This document shows, piece after piece, positions 1-12,051 of a stretch of 64,000 nucleotides of DNA (positions within the stretch are counted from its first letter, which is position 1; every line of letters begins with the position of its first letter). The position numbers and the translations under genes are program-made. This DNA comes from Baylisascaris procyonis. Its lineage: Eukaryota > Nematoda > Chromadorea > Rhabditida > Ascarididae. Location of the stretch: assembly GCA_037389465.1 (NCBI GenBank), contig JAZARR010000113.1:1-64000 (forward strand). Reading direction: 5' to 3'. The notes beneath the pieces are model-generated. The model was not told the DNA's origin and did no database searches. It saw only the letters and a list, made by a program, of their open reading frames with translations.

Positions 1-2360
1 CATCCGTGCTAAAAATATCGTAAAAGAGGACGATGCTGAAAATATTGCGCAGTGAAGTGATAACGAATAAAAATGATCTTCTTCGGTTAGTGCGGCGAAA
101 CAGGAATTTGTGTGCAGAAAGTTGTTGCCCACGAAGGGATACCTACCATCTCTAACTACTGAACTCGAAATTCAAACCGCAGTTTTGCAAACTTCATAAT
201 ATGGTAGAGAGAATCGGTTTCATTTTATAGATATGTAACGGCATTACCTCGTTTTCGCTTGTCAGCATGTCCTCACTATCGAGTATTTCATTCGTTATTT
301 CTTGGAATTTCCGTTTTTTCTGATACTTTTACTTATTGCTGCATTCCGCTGCTAGTATTACAAAAATTCTTCGTCATTGATCGAACCCAGATCGTCTAAC
401 TGATGTGACCTTAGGAATTTCAGGTCGGGTTTCGATGGATGATACTCATTATGAGAAGGAGTGACAAGGGTTTCACTGAAAGAAGGGCTTTTCGAAACTA
501 CCAGTGAGTTTATATTGTGCACCTCGAGCTAATCGAAGAGTTAAATATTCGAAGTGAGCTTGGTTCGAGAAAACATCCAAACTAAACCCAACAATAAAAA
601 CTACGTTTGAGTGTTTCCCATCGGTAAATCAAATAAAGATAGTGAACAAGTGAACATAAAAATACGGTAGAAATCAATGACCATTATGGATATTTCAAAT
701 TTCAACTTTTACGAAACGTCGATTGGCTAAAACAGAAAGTGCATGAAAGATATGCGCTCATCTTTAAAGTATATGTCAAGCGGCGCAAATTACTTTAATG
801 CCAACATATGGAATTATAACATGCCATGGTTCTGCTTGGGTGGATGGGAGAGAAGAGAGAAGATGCTTTGTATTTGCAATCACTTAGGTTACCTTCGCAA
901 CCGCTCATACAGCTGCGAAGGCGGAGCAAACTTTATGACATTTGAGTAGGAGCATCATTGTAGGATATGAAGTTCCCAGGTGGCTAAATTAATGTCATAT
1001 AATAAAATGGAGCTTTGTTAAAACCTGAGTCTGCAATCACAATTAATTTCCGTCCAGCAATCAATGAACCTTCACCTTCCAGTGTCGGTAAAGAAAATTT
1101 ATTGGTTTCAGAAGTTTTTTGGGAAGTTTTTTGTTGCGCATCTCTTACCTGCCCATGATGTAGATCATTTCAGAAGATGCTCTGAACTACATCATGCAGT
1201 TAAAATACGCCATTAATCTTGATGAGGTCAAAAGAGACTTCACTTCTGGCATTTTCATTGTGTTTTATCCAGATATGTTAATTCAGTGCTGTTTTCGACA
1301 TTTCTAAACTTTGCCTACTATGGAGTAAGTAACTGTCCTCCAATCTCATGATTTTTTTTCTGCAAGGCTTGTCAAAGTGCGCTGTTTTATTGACGTAGGG
1401 AAAAAATTCCACTCATGCATGGGAGTGTCAATTGTTCAGAGAGTTTTCATGATCATGAAATACTTGAATGAGAAAGGCAGCTGAATTTTCAGCATGAGGC
1501 ACAAGATTGGGGGAAGTGAGGAATGCCGAGAATTTTAATCTATTTCGCTACGGGAGGAATGAAGGAGGAACGGAATGGTGAGCAGGTAAGTTGAAACCTA
1601 CAACATTTGCTCACCTGGCTGATATAATACACAGAGGGATTGCTTTCATATGAGCTAAAATGTAAGGAAAAGTAAACTGATGCTGTTATCGTCATTCTGC
1701 GTCATCGTTTTCATCTTTGCATATTTAGTATGTCGGATGGGTGTTTTACCTTTCTTACCGCAGAAATATAGATGTTTTTTTTTTCTTATTTTGTTTTGCT
1801 CCTCCATCAGACGATGTCACTTAATGAAGACGACGATGGATATGCCTTGTGAGGGAACTTTTCTTGATGCATGCATCAGCTCATTCTGCTCGAAATATTC
1901 AGCGGCCACGCATGGCGACGTATTGTGATAATGATTTGAATTGAAGATTAATGGATATACCTAAAGAATTGAAAATTGGGACGATATATGGATGATGCGA
2001 GGAAAGACTTCGAATAATATATGCTGCCTAAGTTGGAATTGAGAGAGTACTTCGCCATTTGCCACCAGGCAGTAGGCCATCAAGCAACATATTGCCCGCG
2101 GGCACAATGTGTACTTGAGCTTTAACATTGCACTTGGCGGACATCCACATGACTTTCCACGTTGGATGCTACCCCAACTCCATTTATTGCTGCATATGTG
2201 CGCTGATCAACGTTTCACTATCGTATGCATCATCTCATTCTTTCAATCAAGTCTACACTGCACCACTAAAACTCACAAAAAAAAAAATCCGTTTCAATGC
2301 ATCTCGAGAAGAGTCATTTAACTGCACAACAGTTCAGTAAATAAGAACCCACTCGATTTC
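1..2360. other. AT-rich intergenic or intronic sequence
   Basis: No exon that I can support was found here. Open frames are short (the longest are about 68-82 codons at 743-949 and 1680-1928) and have no convincing splice sites around them. A 16-bp interrupted hairpin lies at 1154-1196 and is listed separately. Confidence 0.5.
1154..1196. repeat. Interrupted inverted repeat (hairpin)
   Basis: The outer arms CATGATGTAG (1154-1163) and CTACATCATG (1187-1196) are perfect reverse complements. The inner arms TTCAGA (1169-1174) and TCTGAA (1181-1186) also pair. This leaves a 5-nt bulge on the left side and a 6-nt loop. It is shorter than a typical pre-miRNA stem, and nothing shows that it is transcribed. 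Confidence 0.6.
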
Positions 2361-2840
2361 TCAGAAAGCACCTGTCGCATCATTTATGTGTCTATCGTGA
2401 GAGCCGCTGCTTCTGAGAACGATAGACATCTGTCGACTAACAGAATCGATTTTTAACTTCCCTCTTTTAGACTTCGAGGTTACGTTTGCCTGTTGCGTTA
2501 ATGCGTTTCGCTCATTCACCCGCTTTGAAAAGCAAATGACCAAACAGGTGCCGCGTCTTGCCGAAAACGAAAAACGAGCCGAAAATATATACAATGTGAC
2601 TGCGGAACATAGGAAAGAGGAGATGGAACTTAAATTTTGCTTTTTATGAACAAGGCATGATATGTAGGCGTGAAAATAATAAGCAGCTGCACGGAATGAG
2701 TTTTGACACTGGGAAGTTGAAATCTGCAGGAAGTGAGAGTGAACGTCACTCCACCACCCATCGAAATCTTCTATATCTCTCTTTGGAGTAAAATATATGA
2801 ATATTCGAATACAGCGACCATCTGCCCGCAAGCAGCTCAT
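2361..2840 (-). CDS. Unidentified 159-codon open frame, candidate single exon
   Basis: The frame begins with a true ATG (complement of 2838-2840) and runs 159 codons to TGA. It is the longest uninterrupted frame in the single-copy part of the window; chance frames this long are uncommon at this base composition. The start reads MSCLRADGRCIRIF, a mildly acidic stretch with DIEDFDGWWSDVHSHF follows near residues 23-38, and the last third is basic and serine-rich with KSKRGKLK near residue 125. No signal peptide, membrane segment or family motif is recognised. No strong splice site is needed to keep it open, so it could be one exon of a larger gene or a chance frame. I do not know its function. 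Confidence 0.3.
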   Translation of the reverse strand: MSCLRADGRCIRIFIYFTPKRDIEDFDGWWSDVHSHFLQISTSQCQNSFRAAAYYFHAYISCLVHKKQNLSSISSFLCSAVTLYIFSARFSFSARRGTCLVICFSKRVNERNALTQQANVTSKSKRGKLKIDSVSRQMSIVLRSSGSHDRHINDATGAF

Positions 2841-5028
2841 GTTGTATGGATGTTGGTGTACGACTGCGAGTGATTAATTTGCATATAGAGTTATTGCTAT
2901 TCTCGTAGTTGCCTTCCCTTAGCTATCAAACGTGACGAAGTTTTTTAATATGGCCTTATTTTAATTTTATTAGGAGAAATGAAACATATAGACAAAAACT
3001 TTTACCTTTCTTTCGTGGCGGACTACTCGTTCTTATATTTGTATGAGGTCACTTTTAGGTACTAATCGGCATAAGATGGACTGATGAGCCGAACTTCAAT
3101 TCTTCAAATCTATCGATATCGAAATCGAATTGTAAGGCGTCGGATATGACGAAGCGGAAGACGCCAACGGGAGCTCATATATTGTTCTCTAGTGAAAAAA
3201 CATATGATTGCCCAGATTCATCCATACTTATCGACCGCAGCTTAGAGAATATATTCCGAATTGAATAGGCAAACTCCCGCATTCAAATAGGATGGCGTAC
3301 AAGCAACGTCGATGAACAAGTATGGATGGAGAGACACATAACACAACACTCGACCTCTCCACCAAAGATTGAGATTGAAAGCTGCTCTAATCATGTACAC
3401 TAGCAAATTTTCACATTCCAAATGCATTACAGCAACATAATGCCCTAGCGTATGTGTGTGCCTTCGTATATGTCCAAACGTCCGCTAATTTTCCATCATG
3501 AGCAAGTTGCGAAATTTGGTGATTATCATGTACGTCAGAGGACTACCGCCTACACGTTTTTCAACGTCGACCGATGAAAAACACACGTCGATGCTAAAAA
3601 ATTTGCATGAATCTTATGCTAGAGAACATTTCATTTCATGCTGTTGAGGTCGTAGAAATAAGAATATTTTATGGAATATTCAAATGAAGGCTTGGAGTGA
3701 ATTTAAATATTTATAGTGCAGTAACGAAACTCGCTGGCCAAGTGAGCGGAACGTAGATGAGCGGTTGGGGCAGCATCCTTCGGCATGCTTCTACTTTTTG
3801 CTTACACGAATAGCAGTAAGGAATCACATAAGTATTAGAGGCGAAAGAAATATTCAGCATTTGACGATGGAAATAAGTCACCCACAACCACTCATTTTAA
3901 TTCCTCCACACATTGCAGCATTTGAATATATGCATTTACAAGACTCATATATGTTTCTATGGTTACCTTGCTGAAAATGCTGGTATGAACATATAAAAAA
4001 AATGGCCTTGTTTCAGAGCTTCTACCTCTCAGCAGTACGCACATCATTTTTAATAGCTGCAGTAAAAATTCTTTTTTAGTAGTACGCACTAGCAGCATCT
4101 CTTCAAAGTAAATCTCCGTCTCCTACGCATTGTATACGAATATGTATGTAGCGAATTAAAATCCAAAGAGGTTTAATTTTTATAACGAAACTCTGCAAAG
4201 TTTGGAAGAATGCACTTAATTTTGATGAATCTTTGAAAATTTTAAATGGTTTAATTTCTCATCTGCGTAATTATAGAATGTTAGGAAGATCTCATTTCTA
4301 CCAGGAACTTTCGGTCGCTTCCAGAAAGCGCATTTTAGTGGGTTTCCTTGGGCAATCGTGGAAGCTGAATTTCCTAGTATCACCTCCGCGAATATTGTGC
4401 ACCCTAAGTTGCTTAACGAACTGCATTTCTGTTGTTTAAGGTCGGACCACAATCGAATGCAATGCACCTGAAGTACGTTCTTGATGAATCTATAAATCTA
4501 TAAAATATACATCAAGAGACAACAGTGCAATGAAAAGTCGCCATTTGTTGCCTTATAAATGATATCCTATTATGTGCTTAGCGTTAATTTACAATATTTC
4601 GCCAATGATATAAAGTGCATTAAAGCTGTCATTTCAAACCCCAGAGAGACTACAGTTGGTAGAATCGTCCGCTCGTCCGTGCAGCAGCTATACTCCCTTA
4701 TAGCTCAAAAGCGTTTGGTGACTTTCGATGAATCCATTAAATGCAGTTTTTAAATGGTTGATGATATCGCTTCGAGAAGAAAATTGAAATAATTATGGAA
4801 GAGAGAGCGAATGCATTCGTCAACAATAATTTTCCCTTATTCACCGATGAAATTTTGAATTTCTTTTAGAAAACTTCATATTTGGTTTATAAAAAAAGGC
4901 TTTTCGTCAATAGTGTGTTATAGTGAGCAGCTTTGAATGCCGTCATTTGTGATCGTTGGCAAAAAATGGAAGATATTAAAAGGTCGAGATTAAGCAGCAC
5001 GCATCGCAGCAATTCGTGCAGTGCTACT
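2841..5028. other. AT-rich sequence without a supported gene
   Basis: Only short frames (60-83 codons), several overlapping on opposite strands at 4216-4467, and no matched acceptor and donor pair noticed. Nothing else stands out. Confidence 0.45.
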
Positions 5029-5582
5029 CACAATACATTATACCTACAATGTTCGCCATGCGTAAAAAGGTATTAATTATAAAACAGGTGCTACTGATGG
5101 TTTTTACTCACAATGCTGTCTACTAATTGCATTTCTAATTCATAATCGCTAAAATAATTGAGACCAGGTGAAGGTTGATGTTTTCTTTTTCTGTCAGGAA
5201 GTGATTATTTTTATAAATGCGAGAACTAATATAGCTTTCGGAAAATTGTTTCAAATATAGACACTAAAAATCGTTATTTCAAGCAAACGAATCCTTTTAT
5301 TCGGTTATACTGATTTTGAAGAAGGCAAAGAAGGAAATTGGCTCATTGTTGCTAGATTAGACCAACGAATTTTAAGGAAAGAAAACGAAGAAATCACTTA
5401 GCAGGCAAATTTTCTTTTTAAAAATCTCTATCAAATGACGTCAAGAAATGACGACGTTCTTCTTGCAAGGAGTTATTGCACGAAAAGGCACTCAGAGCTG
5501 AAATTTAAATATATGCGAAGAATCTATCCGTTATATTGCTGTCTACTAATTGCATTTCACAATACATTATACCTACAATGTT
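5029..5582 (+). repeat. Shuffled short direct repeats
   Basis: Two short blocks each occur twice but in a different arrangement. The 25-base block starting CACAATACATTATACC is at 5029-5053 and 5558-5582. The 20-base block GCTGTCTACTAATTGCATTT is at 5115-5134 and 5538-5557. In the second location the two blocks are joined end to end; in the first they are about 60 bases apart and in the opposite order. This looks like a local copy-and-rejoin event. Confidence 0.75.
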
Positions 5583-5696
5583 TAATTAAGAACGTTATAG
5601 TTATAATTTATAACGTTATAGTTATAACGTTATAAATTAAGAACGTTATAAACATTACTCATCATAAACGAATATTTAATTAAGAACGTTATAGTT
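5581..5696. repeat. AACGTT-rich palindromic repeat patch
   Basis: The hexamer AACGTT, itself a palindrome, occurs five times, each followed by AT-rich sequence. A perfect 17-bp inverted repeat with a 2-nt centre lies at 5604-5620 and 5623-5639. A 22-base direct repeat beginning TTTAATTAAGAACGTTATAG occurs at 5581-5602 and 5675-5696. Such structure can extrude as a cruciform or be the remnant of a small foldback element; no target site duplication was identified. Confidence 0.75.
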
Positions 5697-6290
5697 CACT
5701 GGAAAATTTCAAGAAATGGAAACAGTAATGCACTAATGAGCACTTCTCAGCAAATGTCAATTTGCAGCATCGATTGGTTTTCAATGTTGATTCGCCTCTG
5801 AGTGATAACTCCTCGTTGAAACTGCTGTTGTGATGAAGGGCTACCAATCCAAAGCAAACCGTTTAAATAAGTTGGCAAGCACAAGTGCAAATCTCTGATA
5901 AAAAGCAGATTGCAATCTCACCCACAGAAATAACCCCTCAATTTAACATTCGAGGGAACTAATACATTCCAATCATCACAGCCAATGTAATATCTCAGTA
6001 AAAAGACTAAAACATTTGCATTTTTTCCTTGGAAAACAGTTGAAAATGTTAGAGTGGTTCCAGTATTTACATTCGTTGATCACTCGAATCCTCTCTATGC
6101 CTCAGAATCGGCAATATTACTTTAGCAGCTCTGATTGCACTCCACTTCATTATAGGTGTGCTTACGTCAGGTGCGCAAATTTTCGCATGCGCTGCTACAA
6201 TTTCATGAAGCAAATTGAAGCTCGAGGATAAAACACGAAATTCTGCATCTGCTCATCATCAGATAGCTAATTTCGCAGCAAAATGACCTG
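5697..6290. other. AT-rich sequence without a supported gene
   Basis: One 71-codon frame at 6016-6231 has no supporting splice sites. Nothing else was seen. Confidence 0.4.
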
Positions 6291-6650
6291 TTGTATTCCC
6301 TTGTCCTTAATTCGCCCAGACAAGCTTCATATTTCAGACTTCATAGAACGCATTTCGCTTCACAACATTTCATGCACCTAGTGCCTGTTGTGCACTTTTA
6401 CACTCGGCCGTCATTACGGCTTCAGGTTCGAAATATTTCTATCCCGTCATGCGCCTCAACGCTCACTGTTCGTTCTGCTTCAACAGATATCTTTCGATGT
6501 CTCTTCTCCATGTTCGGTCTGTTGACTGTTATTCCTTCCGAGGAATCCCACAGGCGTTCTTCGTCGCAATCCAAAGAAAGACAGAGATCCAGCAATTTTG
6601 AGGGTGAACAACAATTAAGCTACAGCATCATAAAGCCACCCCATCTATAA
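6291..6650 (+). CDS. Weak candidate exon, serine-rich C-terminal tail
   Basis: The open frame extends about 119 codons to a TAA; its first codon is not ATG, so any coding start must come from an upstream exon or from inside the frame. The last third reads like coding sequence: polar and serine-rich, including SEESHRRSSSQSKERQRSS near residues 82-100, with varied third codon positions. The first two thirds look less convincing. No family is recognised. It may be the last exon of a gene or a chance frame. Confidence 0.2.
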   Translation: MYSLVLNSPRQASYFRLHRTHFASQHFMHLVPVVHFYTRPSLRLQVRNISIPSCASTLTVRSASTDIFRCLFSMFGLLTVIPSEESHRRSSSQSKERQRSSNFEGEQQLSYSIIKPPHL

Positions 6651-7619
6651 ATATTTGAGTAGCATGCAAAAGAATATGGAGGTGCAATGTGTGATGCGAT
6701 GTGTGATATCAATAATCAGTTTTTAACATTATACCGCATGCAAAAACGGATGCATTATGAAGGAAGTATCTAGCTAGAATGCTGAGAAAATAGTTTTGAA
6801 GTAGTAAGCACCCGACTTACACCGGTTGCCAACTTCGTGGTAGGGCGAAGCACGCAGCTTGAGCTCTGTAATGATCCCTTCGCTGTTGGAAAATATCATT
6901 CTCCCGAACCGATTTGAGTGGTTCGTGTCCTGTTTGAAAAGTGGTCGGTCTTGTTCGGCTGGAACTTTAACCATGATTGGAATAATCCAGTCCAGTTCGG
7001 TTGAATCTTAATAAACTAGGGGGAGTTCTGGTACCTTCCAAACTTTAATGAATAAAACATGCTGCGGTGCAGGTAGTCACGGGATCAGCAAAATCCTCGG
7101 ATATTTTGGCCGACTTTTATATCTTCGAACACTGTCCTCTTGAGGTGTAAATGAGTAACTGAGAAATGCTCAAGGGAAAGTGAAGCCACTTGCAAATGAC
7201 ATATTCTGGATGTTCGTACAATAGTTCCGCTGATGAGGTGACTTTTTGATAATCTTACTGGGCCGTTTGAGAGCATGTAGGAGGATTTTAGACGACATCG
7301 CATATATGAATGAAAAAGTTTTATTCAGCGCTTGTTAGCCTTTGACCTTTCACACAGCTTAGCTAATGCTGTCTTAGTGAAGAAATTATCGCCGCTTGCT
7401 CCATCTATATGCAGATATCTCAGAAATGAGCGCAGATATTTTAAGATTAGGAATGTTTAATCAGCTCACACATATCCTCGATTAAAACTTCCGATTAAGA
7501 AAAATTTGTTCAGCAATCATAGTTCGCCGATTTTGGAAATTTAAATTCTCTCTGATGTCCTGTAAATCAATATCACACAAATATATGGCTGTTCTTCTCA
7601 CAAATGAGGAAACGCACGA

Positions 7620-7621
<2 letters not shown>
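6651..7621. other. AT-rich sequence without a supported gene
   Basis: Short minus-strand frames at 6774-6974 and 7085-7303 lack splice support. Nothing else was seen. Confidence 0.4.

Positions 7622-7667
<46 letters not shown>
7622..7667. repeat. (AT)23 microsatellite
   Basis: An uninterrupted run of alternating A and T over 46 bases. It sits inside a longer open frame whose YIYIYI stretch is a by-product of the repeat, so that frame is not taken as a gene. Confidence 0.95.
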
Positions 7668-7669
<2 letters not shown>

Positions 7670-9621
7670 TGGCGCAGATTTTTCTTCAAAAAGACCATCG
7701 GCAACGTTTTAGCAAGAAATGGCGAGCTTTTTCATTTGCACTCCTGGGAGGTGTGATGGATTTTCGACTTCACCGCCGCTGCATATTGGCCCGTCTATCG
7801 CAGCCGCATGTTATCCTCTTCATTCATCTCTACAGGATGTCAGCTCCTCAGCTGTCAATTGCTGACTTCCACCACTCACCGTATGAAGGTATGTTGATTA
7901 ATGGGCAGAATGATATTTCACAGAGTGCCAGAAATGCCCTCTAACTGATCGCAGCTCTAAAAAACGTGATGAAAGCGTACCTGATGAACGATGTGGCACA
8001 CCCTATGCTCGACACAATCCATACTATTCGAAAGAAATGTTTGAAATTTTAATTTGAGTCCTATCCACTTCAGTCGTCCTTTACTGAATTTTTTTCAGCT
8101 TCCGTTTATTTATTGAAGAGATACGAACTATATAGAGGCCGATATATTGTACAGGAATTTCCACGACATTGATCTACCAATTCTTACTAAAAATTGTTCA
8201 CTTAACTCATAGCATGCACAGCTATCGTTTTGTTTTTACTATATCCCAATTATGAAATCAATACATAAAGATTATGAAAAATTCAAGTGTGGAGTAAATC
8301 ACATCAAAATAAACGACAGCAACCTTTATGATCTTTTGCAAATTTGCTTTCCTTCTGTGCGCATACATGTATGAGTACGTGTTCATCTTTTCTCTATCCG
8401 ACGATCTCAACTCATGAACATCTAAATTTGAAGTTATCAAGTTTTGGGCAAACAATATGCACGTCATATGGCTAATACTGTCAGTTTCCAAAACCAAAGT
8501 GGTGGATGGTACCTTTCAAAAAAAGGAAACTGTTCCATAGTACAACTAACGTTACGTTTGAGGTGCTGCCTTAGAGACATAGAAAGTATTTGGTCATAAC
8601 AAAGAGTTCTAATATTAGTGACAGCGAAGAAAGTAAAGCAATCGAATTTCAAGGAGGTGAAAGGGAGTAATGTACAGCTGCAAAGAAGTACCCCACTTAT
8701 TCCATAATTCATGTTAATCTATAAATTTAGAATAATCTATAGAAATTTCAGTGCGCTAAGGAACTTGATATGCTTAACACAAATGAGATTTTCATTTTGA
8801 GTTAGTATATTGTTCTATAGACTTATGAGTTAATTTAAAAAAAACAACCTTAATAACTATTATTGAAGCCGACTCAAATGTTCGCACTTTTCTAATGAAG
8901 GAACTCGTCTTGAAATGGTATACCGATTCGTTTAATTTTTAGTGAATTATATCATTGATCTAATGACACTTATTTTTCATCATCGAATCGTTGAACCACG
9001 CAAACGTTTGACGTATTTTGCTTCAATTAGAAATTATCGATAGATTTCAAAATGGAAAAGTGAAGTTTTATATTATTCATTAACAAATGAAGAAGCATAC
9101 GAGGATAGTGTGGTCTCTACCAATTCTTTCGCGCGAGTAATTGATTTCATGCATTACTAAAGTTTAATGGGCTGTGAGCAATAATGTCCTCATCTTTTTA
9201 ATGATCCGGTCATTTGTGCGAATTTACCACAAAAGATTCCTTTTCTTTGCAATCGACCGATGCAATACGAAAATTCAATCGAATGCAAAATGAGTTCACC
9301 AATAGAGCTCCTTAAAACCTCATAAGTTGATGGGAATTTGATATAGGATGCTGGTTGGCACGTCTATCGGTTTGCATCATATACTTCAACGTTAAATATA
9401 AAATGTAGAATGTGCACAGCTATATGATATTTATTTTCAACTCATATCGTATATGAAATTATTGCACTAAGGTACCATCGACAACGAACATTCTATCCTG
9501 GAAATTTCATAGTTAATTATCAATATCTCCTCTATTAAAACTACTTTGTAGACACATAAATACAGGCACAAATGCACAAGTCTAGTCACGTCAAAATTCC
9601 TCTGAGAATGTTAATGGTCAT
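7668..9621. other. AT-rich sequence without a supported gene
   Basis: The stretch 7670-7940 is somewhat richer in G+C and stays open on the plus strand after the microsatellite, but I see no splice sites or motifs to support an exon. Two overlapping minus-strand frames at 8258-8712 are equally unsupported. Confidence 0.4.
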
Positions 9622-9972
9622 CTAGAGTGTAACTTGTGAATGAGCGCTATATCTTTGTATCATTTGCTGAATAGACCTAAATGAAGGGTCACAAAGATAT
9701 AATGGATAAGATAGCGAGATGTTTAGTTTATTCATCTCAATTGCCTCTTTCACTGAATTGAAATTCACAGCAGCTTCCATATGCAAGCGAATCAAAAACC
9801 CCCTAAGATAGTGACTTTTAGATGAAAAGCTCCGCATTAAATTATCGGCCTCTAGTTGACTAAAAGAAGTGAAATATAGAAGATATAAATATTTCCAAAG
9901 AAAAAGCTCAATTCTATCATATTTTGCATATATAACCGCATTAGCATTAATAGCTTCTTCAATAATGCACAA
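9622..9972 (-). CDS. Candidate exon, unknown protein
   Basis: An open frame of about 116 codons ends in TAG at its 3' end. Its first in-frame codon is not ATG; the first true ATG gives a product starting MRSFSSKSHYLRGF. The C-terminal half, including MEAAVNFNSVKEAIEMNKLN, has balanced amino acid composition. Within the frame a sequence resembling a nematode acceptor (CTTCTTTTAG) precedes the part starting SQLEADNLM, so the real exon may begin there. The N-terminal portion is hydrophobic and aromatic (LFLWKYLYLLYFTSF). No family is recognised, and by length alone such a frame could arise by chance here. Confidence 0.25.
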   Translation of the reverse strand: MCIIEEAINANAVIYAKYDRIELFLWKYLYLLYFTSFSQLEADNLMRSFSSKSHYLRGFLIRLHMEAAVNFNSVKEAIEMNKLNISLSYPLYLCDPSFRSIQQMIQRYSAHSQVTL

Positions 9973-11994
9973 ATCGTATCAACTACCTAAGTTCTTCTTA
10001 AGCATTTTCTGCACGCTTTATGCCGTTTCGTTATGGAGAAAATTTTATTTAACAATATGTGGTCCTATGAAATCATATTTCCGATTGTGAACATCAAACG
10101 TTGAAAATTTTCCATGTCACATCGATGAAACCTTTGAAAACTCGATTCATCAGTGTGTTTTAACATTTATGAGGGACAGAAGAAAGCCGATGACCAGACC
10201 GGATATTAATCGAAGAATGAAACGTGAAAAAAGCGATCGCAGTGGAAATCGAATACTGTGATATTCACTCTGATAAAACCATATGCCCAGACTAGAATCA
10301 CGCAGAAATTTGATGCGTCAAAGGCATTAGAAGTTGGAATTTTTGGAAAATCTGCAGGATTCCTATACACTTCCACTAGCTATAACCTGATTTTGTGCAG
10401 TACGCTAAGTTGGGAAATGCCCCATACAACAAAACGTAATGCATGTTCTAGTGAACAACTCCAATGAGTGCGAAAAATGAAGCTCGGATGAGAACACATC
10501 CCGAAAATGACAGAACTGCTTGACCCGTGAAGTAGATCACCTACCATTACTTGACGCGGTTATGAGCTTATGATGTGTTTGGCGAACATGCATAAGTGAG
10601 TTACATTTGATACCGCTACTACGAAGTCAAGGCCAGTGTGACCGATTCATTGAAGAATATGGCCCTTAGAGGACGACAGATTACAATTTTGCAAAAGTTT
10701 GGCATATCGTGGCAAACAGGTTTTACAGGAAATCTTGTCCTACAGGTATTCAAACCTTGGAGCTTTTGGAAGGAAGAAAATTTGGGGAGATATAAAATGA
10801 AAAATTCGACTCAAAGAGTCAACCTTTGGAAGGCAGAACTCGAAATGTACACACAGTGTGAATACTATTTGAGTCGATGCAAGGAATCTTAATTTGAAAC
10901 ATGCCGACAATTGAACAGATGAACAGGGCTCCAAAATTATGATTTTTACTACAGAAAACTTTCGTACTTGCAAGAAATTTGGTGTTTGCTCTTCAAAAAG
11001 AACGACATATTTTCAACTCGCATATAAACTGACAAAAAAATCGTTAGAGGTGAATAAACTTTGGAAAAATCATGAGTGCAATAATTTTCATCGGAATCTT
11101 CTCAATCAATGTCTGAATATGTCGTTTTCGTAAGTGCGTAATGTTTCTGTGACATTCAAGACATTCCACATCCACAATAATAAGCTACATCACAGTAACG
11201 CGTAGTACTGTAGTATGTTTCAACAAACAAAATAACTACTAGAGTGAATTAATGCAACATTCTATAGCGTAATTCGTTTTATTATTCTATACTTGAAGAG
11301 CTAAAAGTAACTTATAGAATTATTTGATATGAGCCAAAACTGAAATAAATATTATAAAATCTTCTGCAATACGGCGTGCTGTTTTGTGAGTAGAGAGAAG
11401 CGAATGGCACCGAATGATATTAGAGAATACTGTGATGCAAAAGCGACCACGAGATAATTCTATTAATGCGGTTCTCACTGGTGGCAAAAATTTCCAGTTC
11501 TTTTTTTGGAAGCGCTTCAGTGTGATTCAGATTTAATTCATGCGTTTGCCTTAATCGGCCATCGAAAAGCATGGGTTGAGATTATAATTTCTTAAAGCTC
11601 CCTTGAAATTTCTTCAAGTAAGTGAAACTTATTCACTTGATTGTGGAAAATTCCCTAATGTGTTCCGCACATGAATGAAATTTTTCAACCAAGCTTTTCT
11701 CTGAATCGACATATATGATGGAAAGCTAAAATTGTTTGTGAGATTTGTGGAATGGCTTCAGTATTCTCCTTCTACGACTTTGAAGGATGTTCACGCCTAC
11801 AAAATCACATCATCTCCATATACCCCTTCCCCTTGTGTAGGTTGAAATATCCTTAAGGTTTGCTACTTGATCTGCCCACTTTAATGGTCGAATTATCGTC
11901 AAAGCTTCCCATCTAATAGAGGGACCACTTTTCGACCATATAAGCGAAACGATTCTTATACTCGCCATAGGTTAAGCGTCCTCACAATTCTTCA
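9973..11994. other. AT-rich sequence with weak open frames
   Basis: Frames at 10258-10467 and 10638-10892 (plus strand, non-ATG starts, 69 and 84 codons) have passable codon patterns but no clear splice sites. I list them only here. Around 10807-10877 a 10-base inverted pair (TCGACTCAAA and TTTGAGTCGA) is present. Confidence 0.4.
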
Positions 11995-12051
11995 ATTTTT
12001 GGAATAGGAAACTAAGAGGATAGCATCCACTTAGTTTCCTATTCCAAAAAT
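11995..12051. repeat. Perfect 22-bp inverted repeat with 13-nt loop
   Basis: The left arm 11995-12016 and the right arm 12030-12051 are exact reverse complements over 22 bases (left arm begins ATTTTTGGAATAGGAAAC). The loop is AGGATAGCATCCA. No mismatch or bulge is present, which is unusual for an aged sequence. A transcript would fold into a short perfect hairpin. It could be a foldback remnant, a small-RNA precursor or a replication slip product; expression cannot be judged from sequence. Confidence 0.85.

Noticed and set aside
7555..7944. A 129-codon frame through the AT microsatellite
   Set aside because: A third of it is repeat translation (YIYIYI), and the rest lacks splice sites or motifs.
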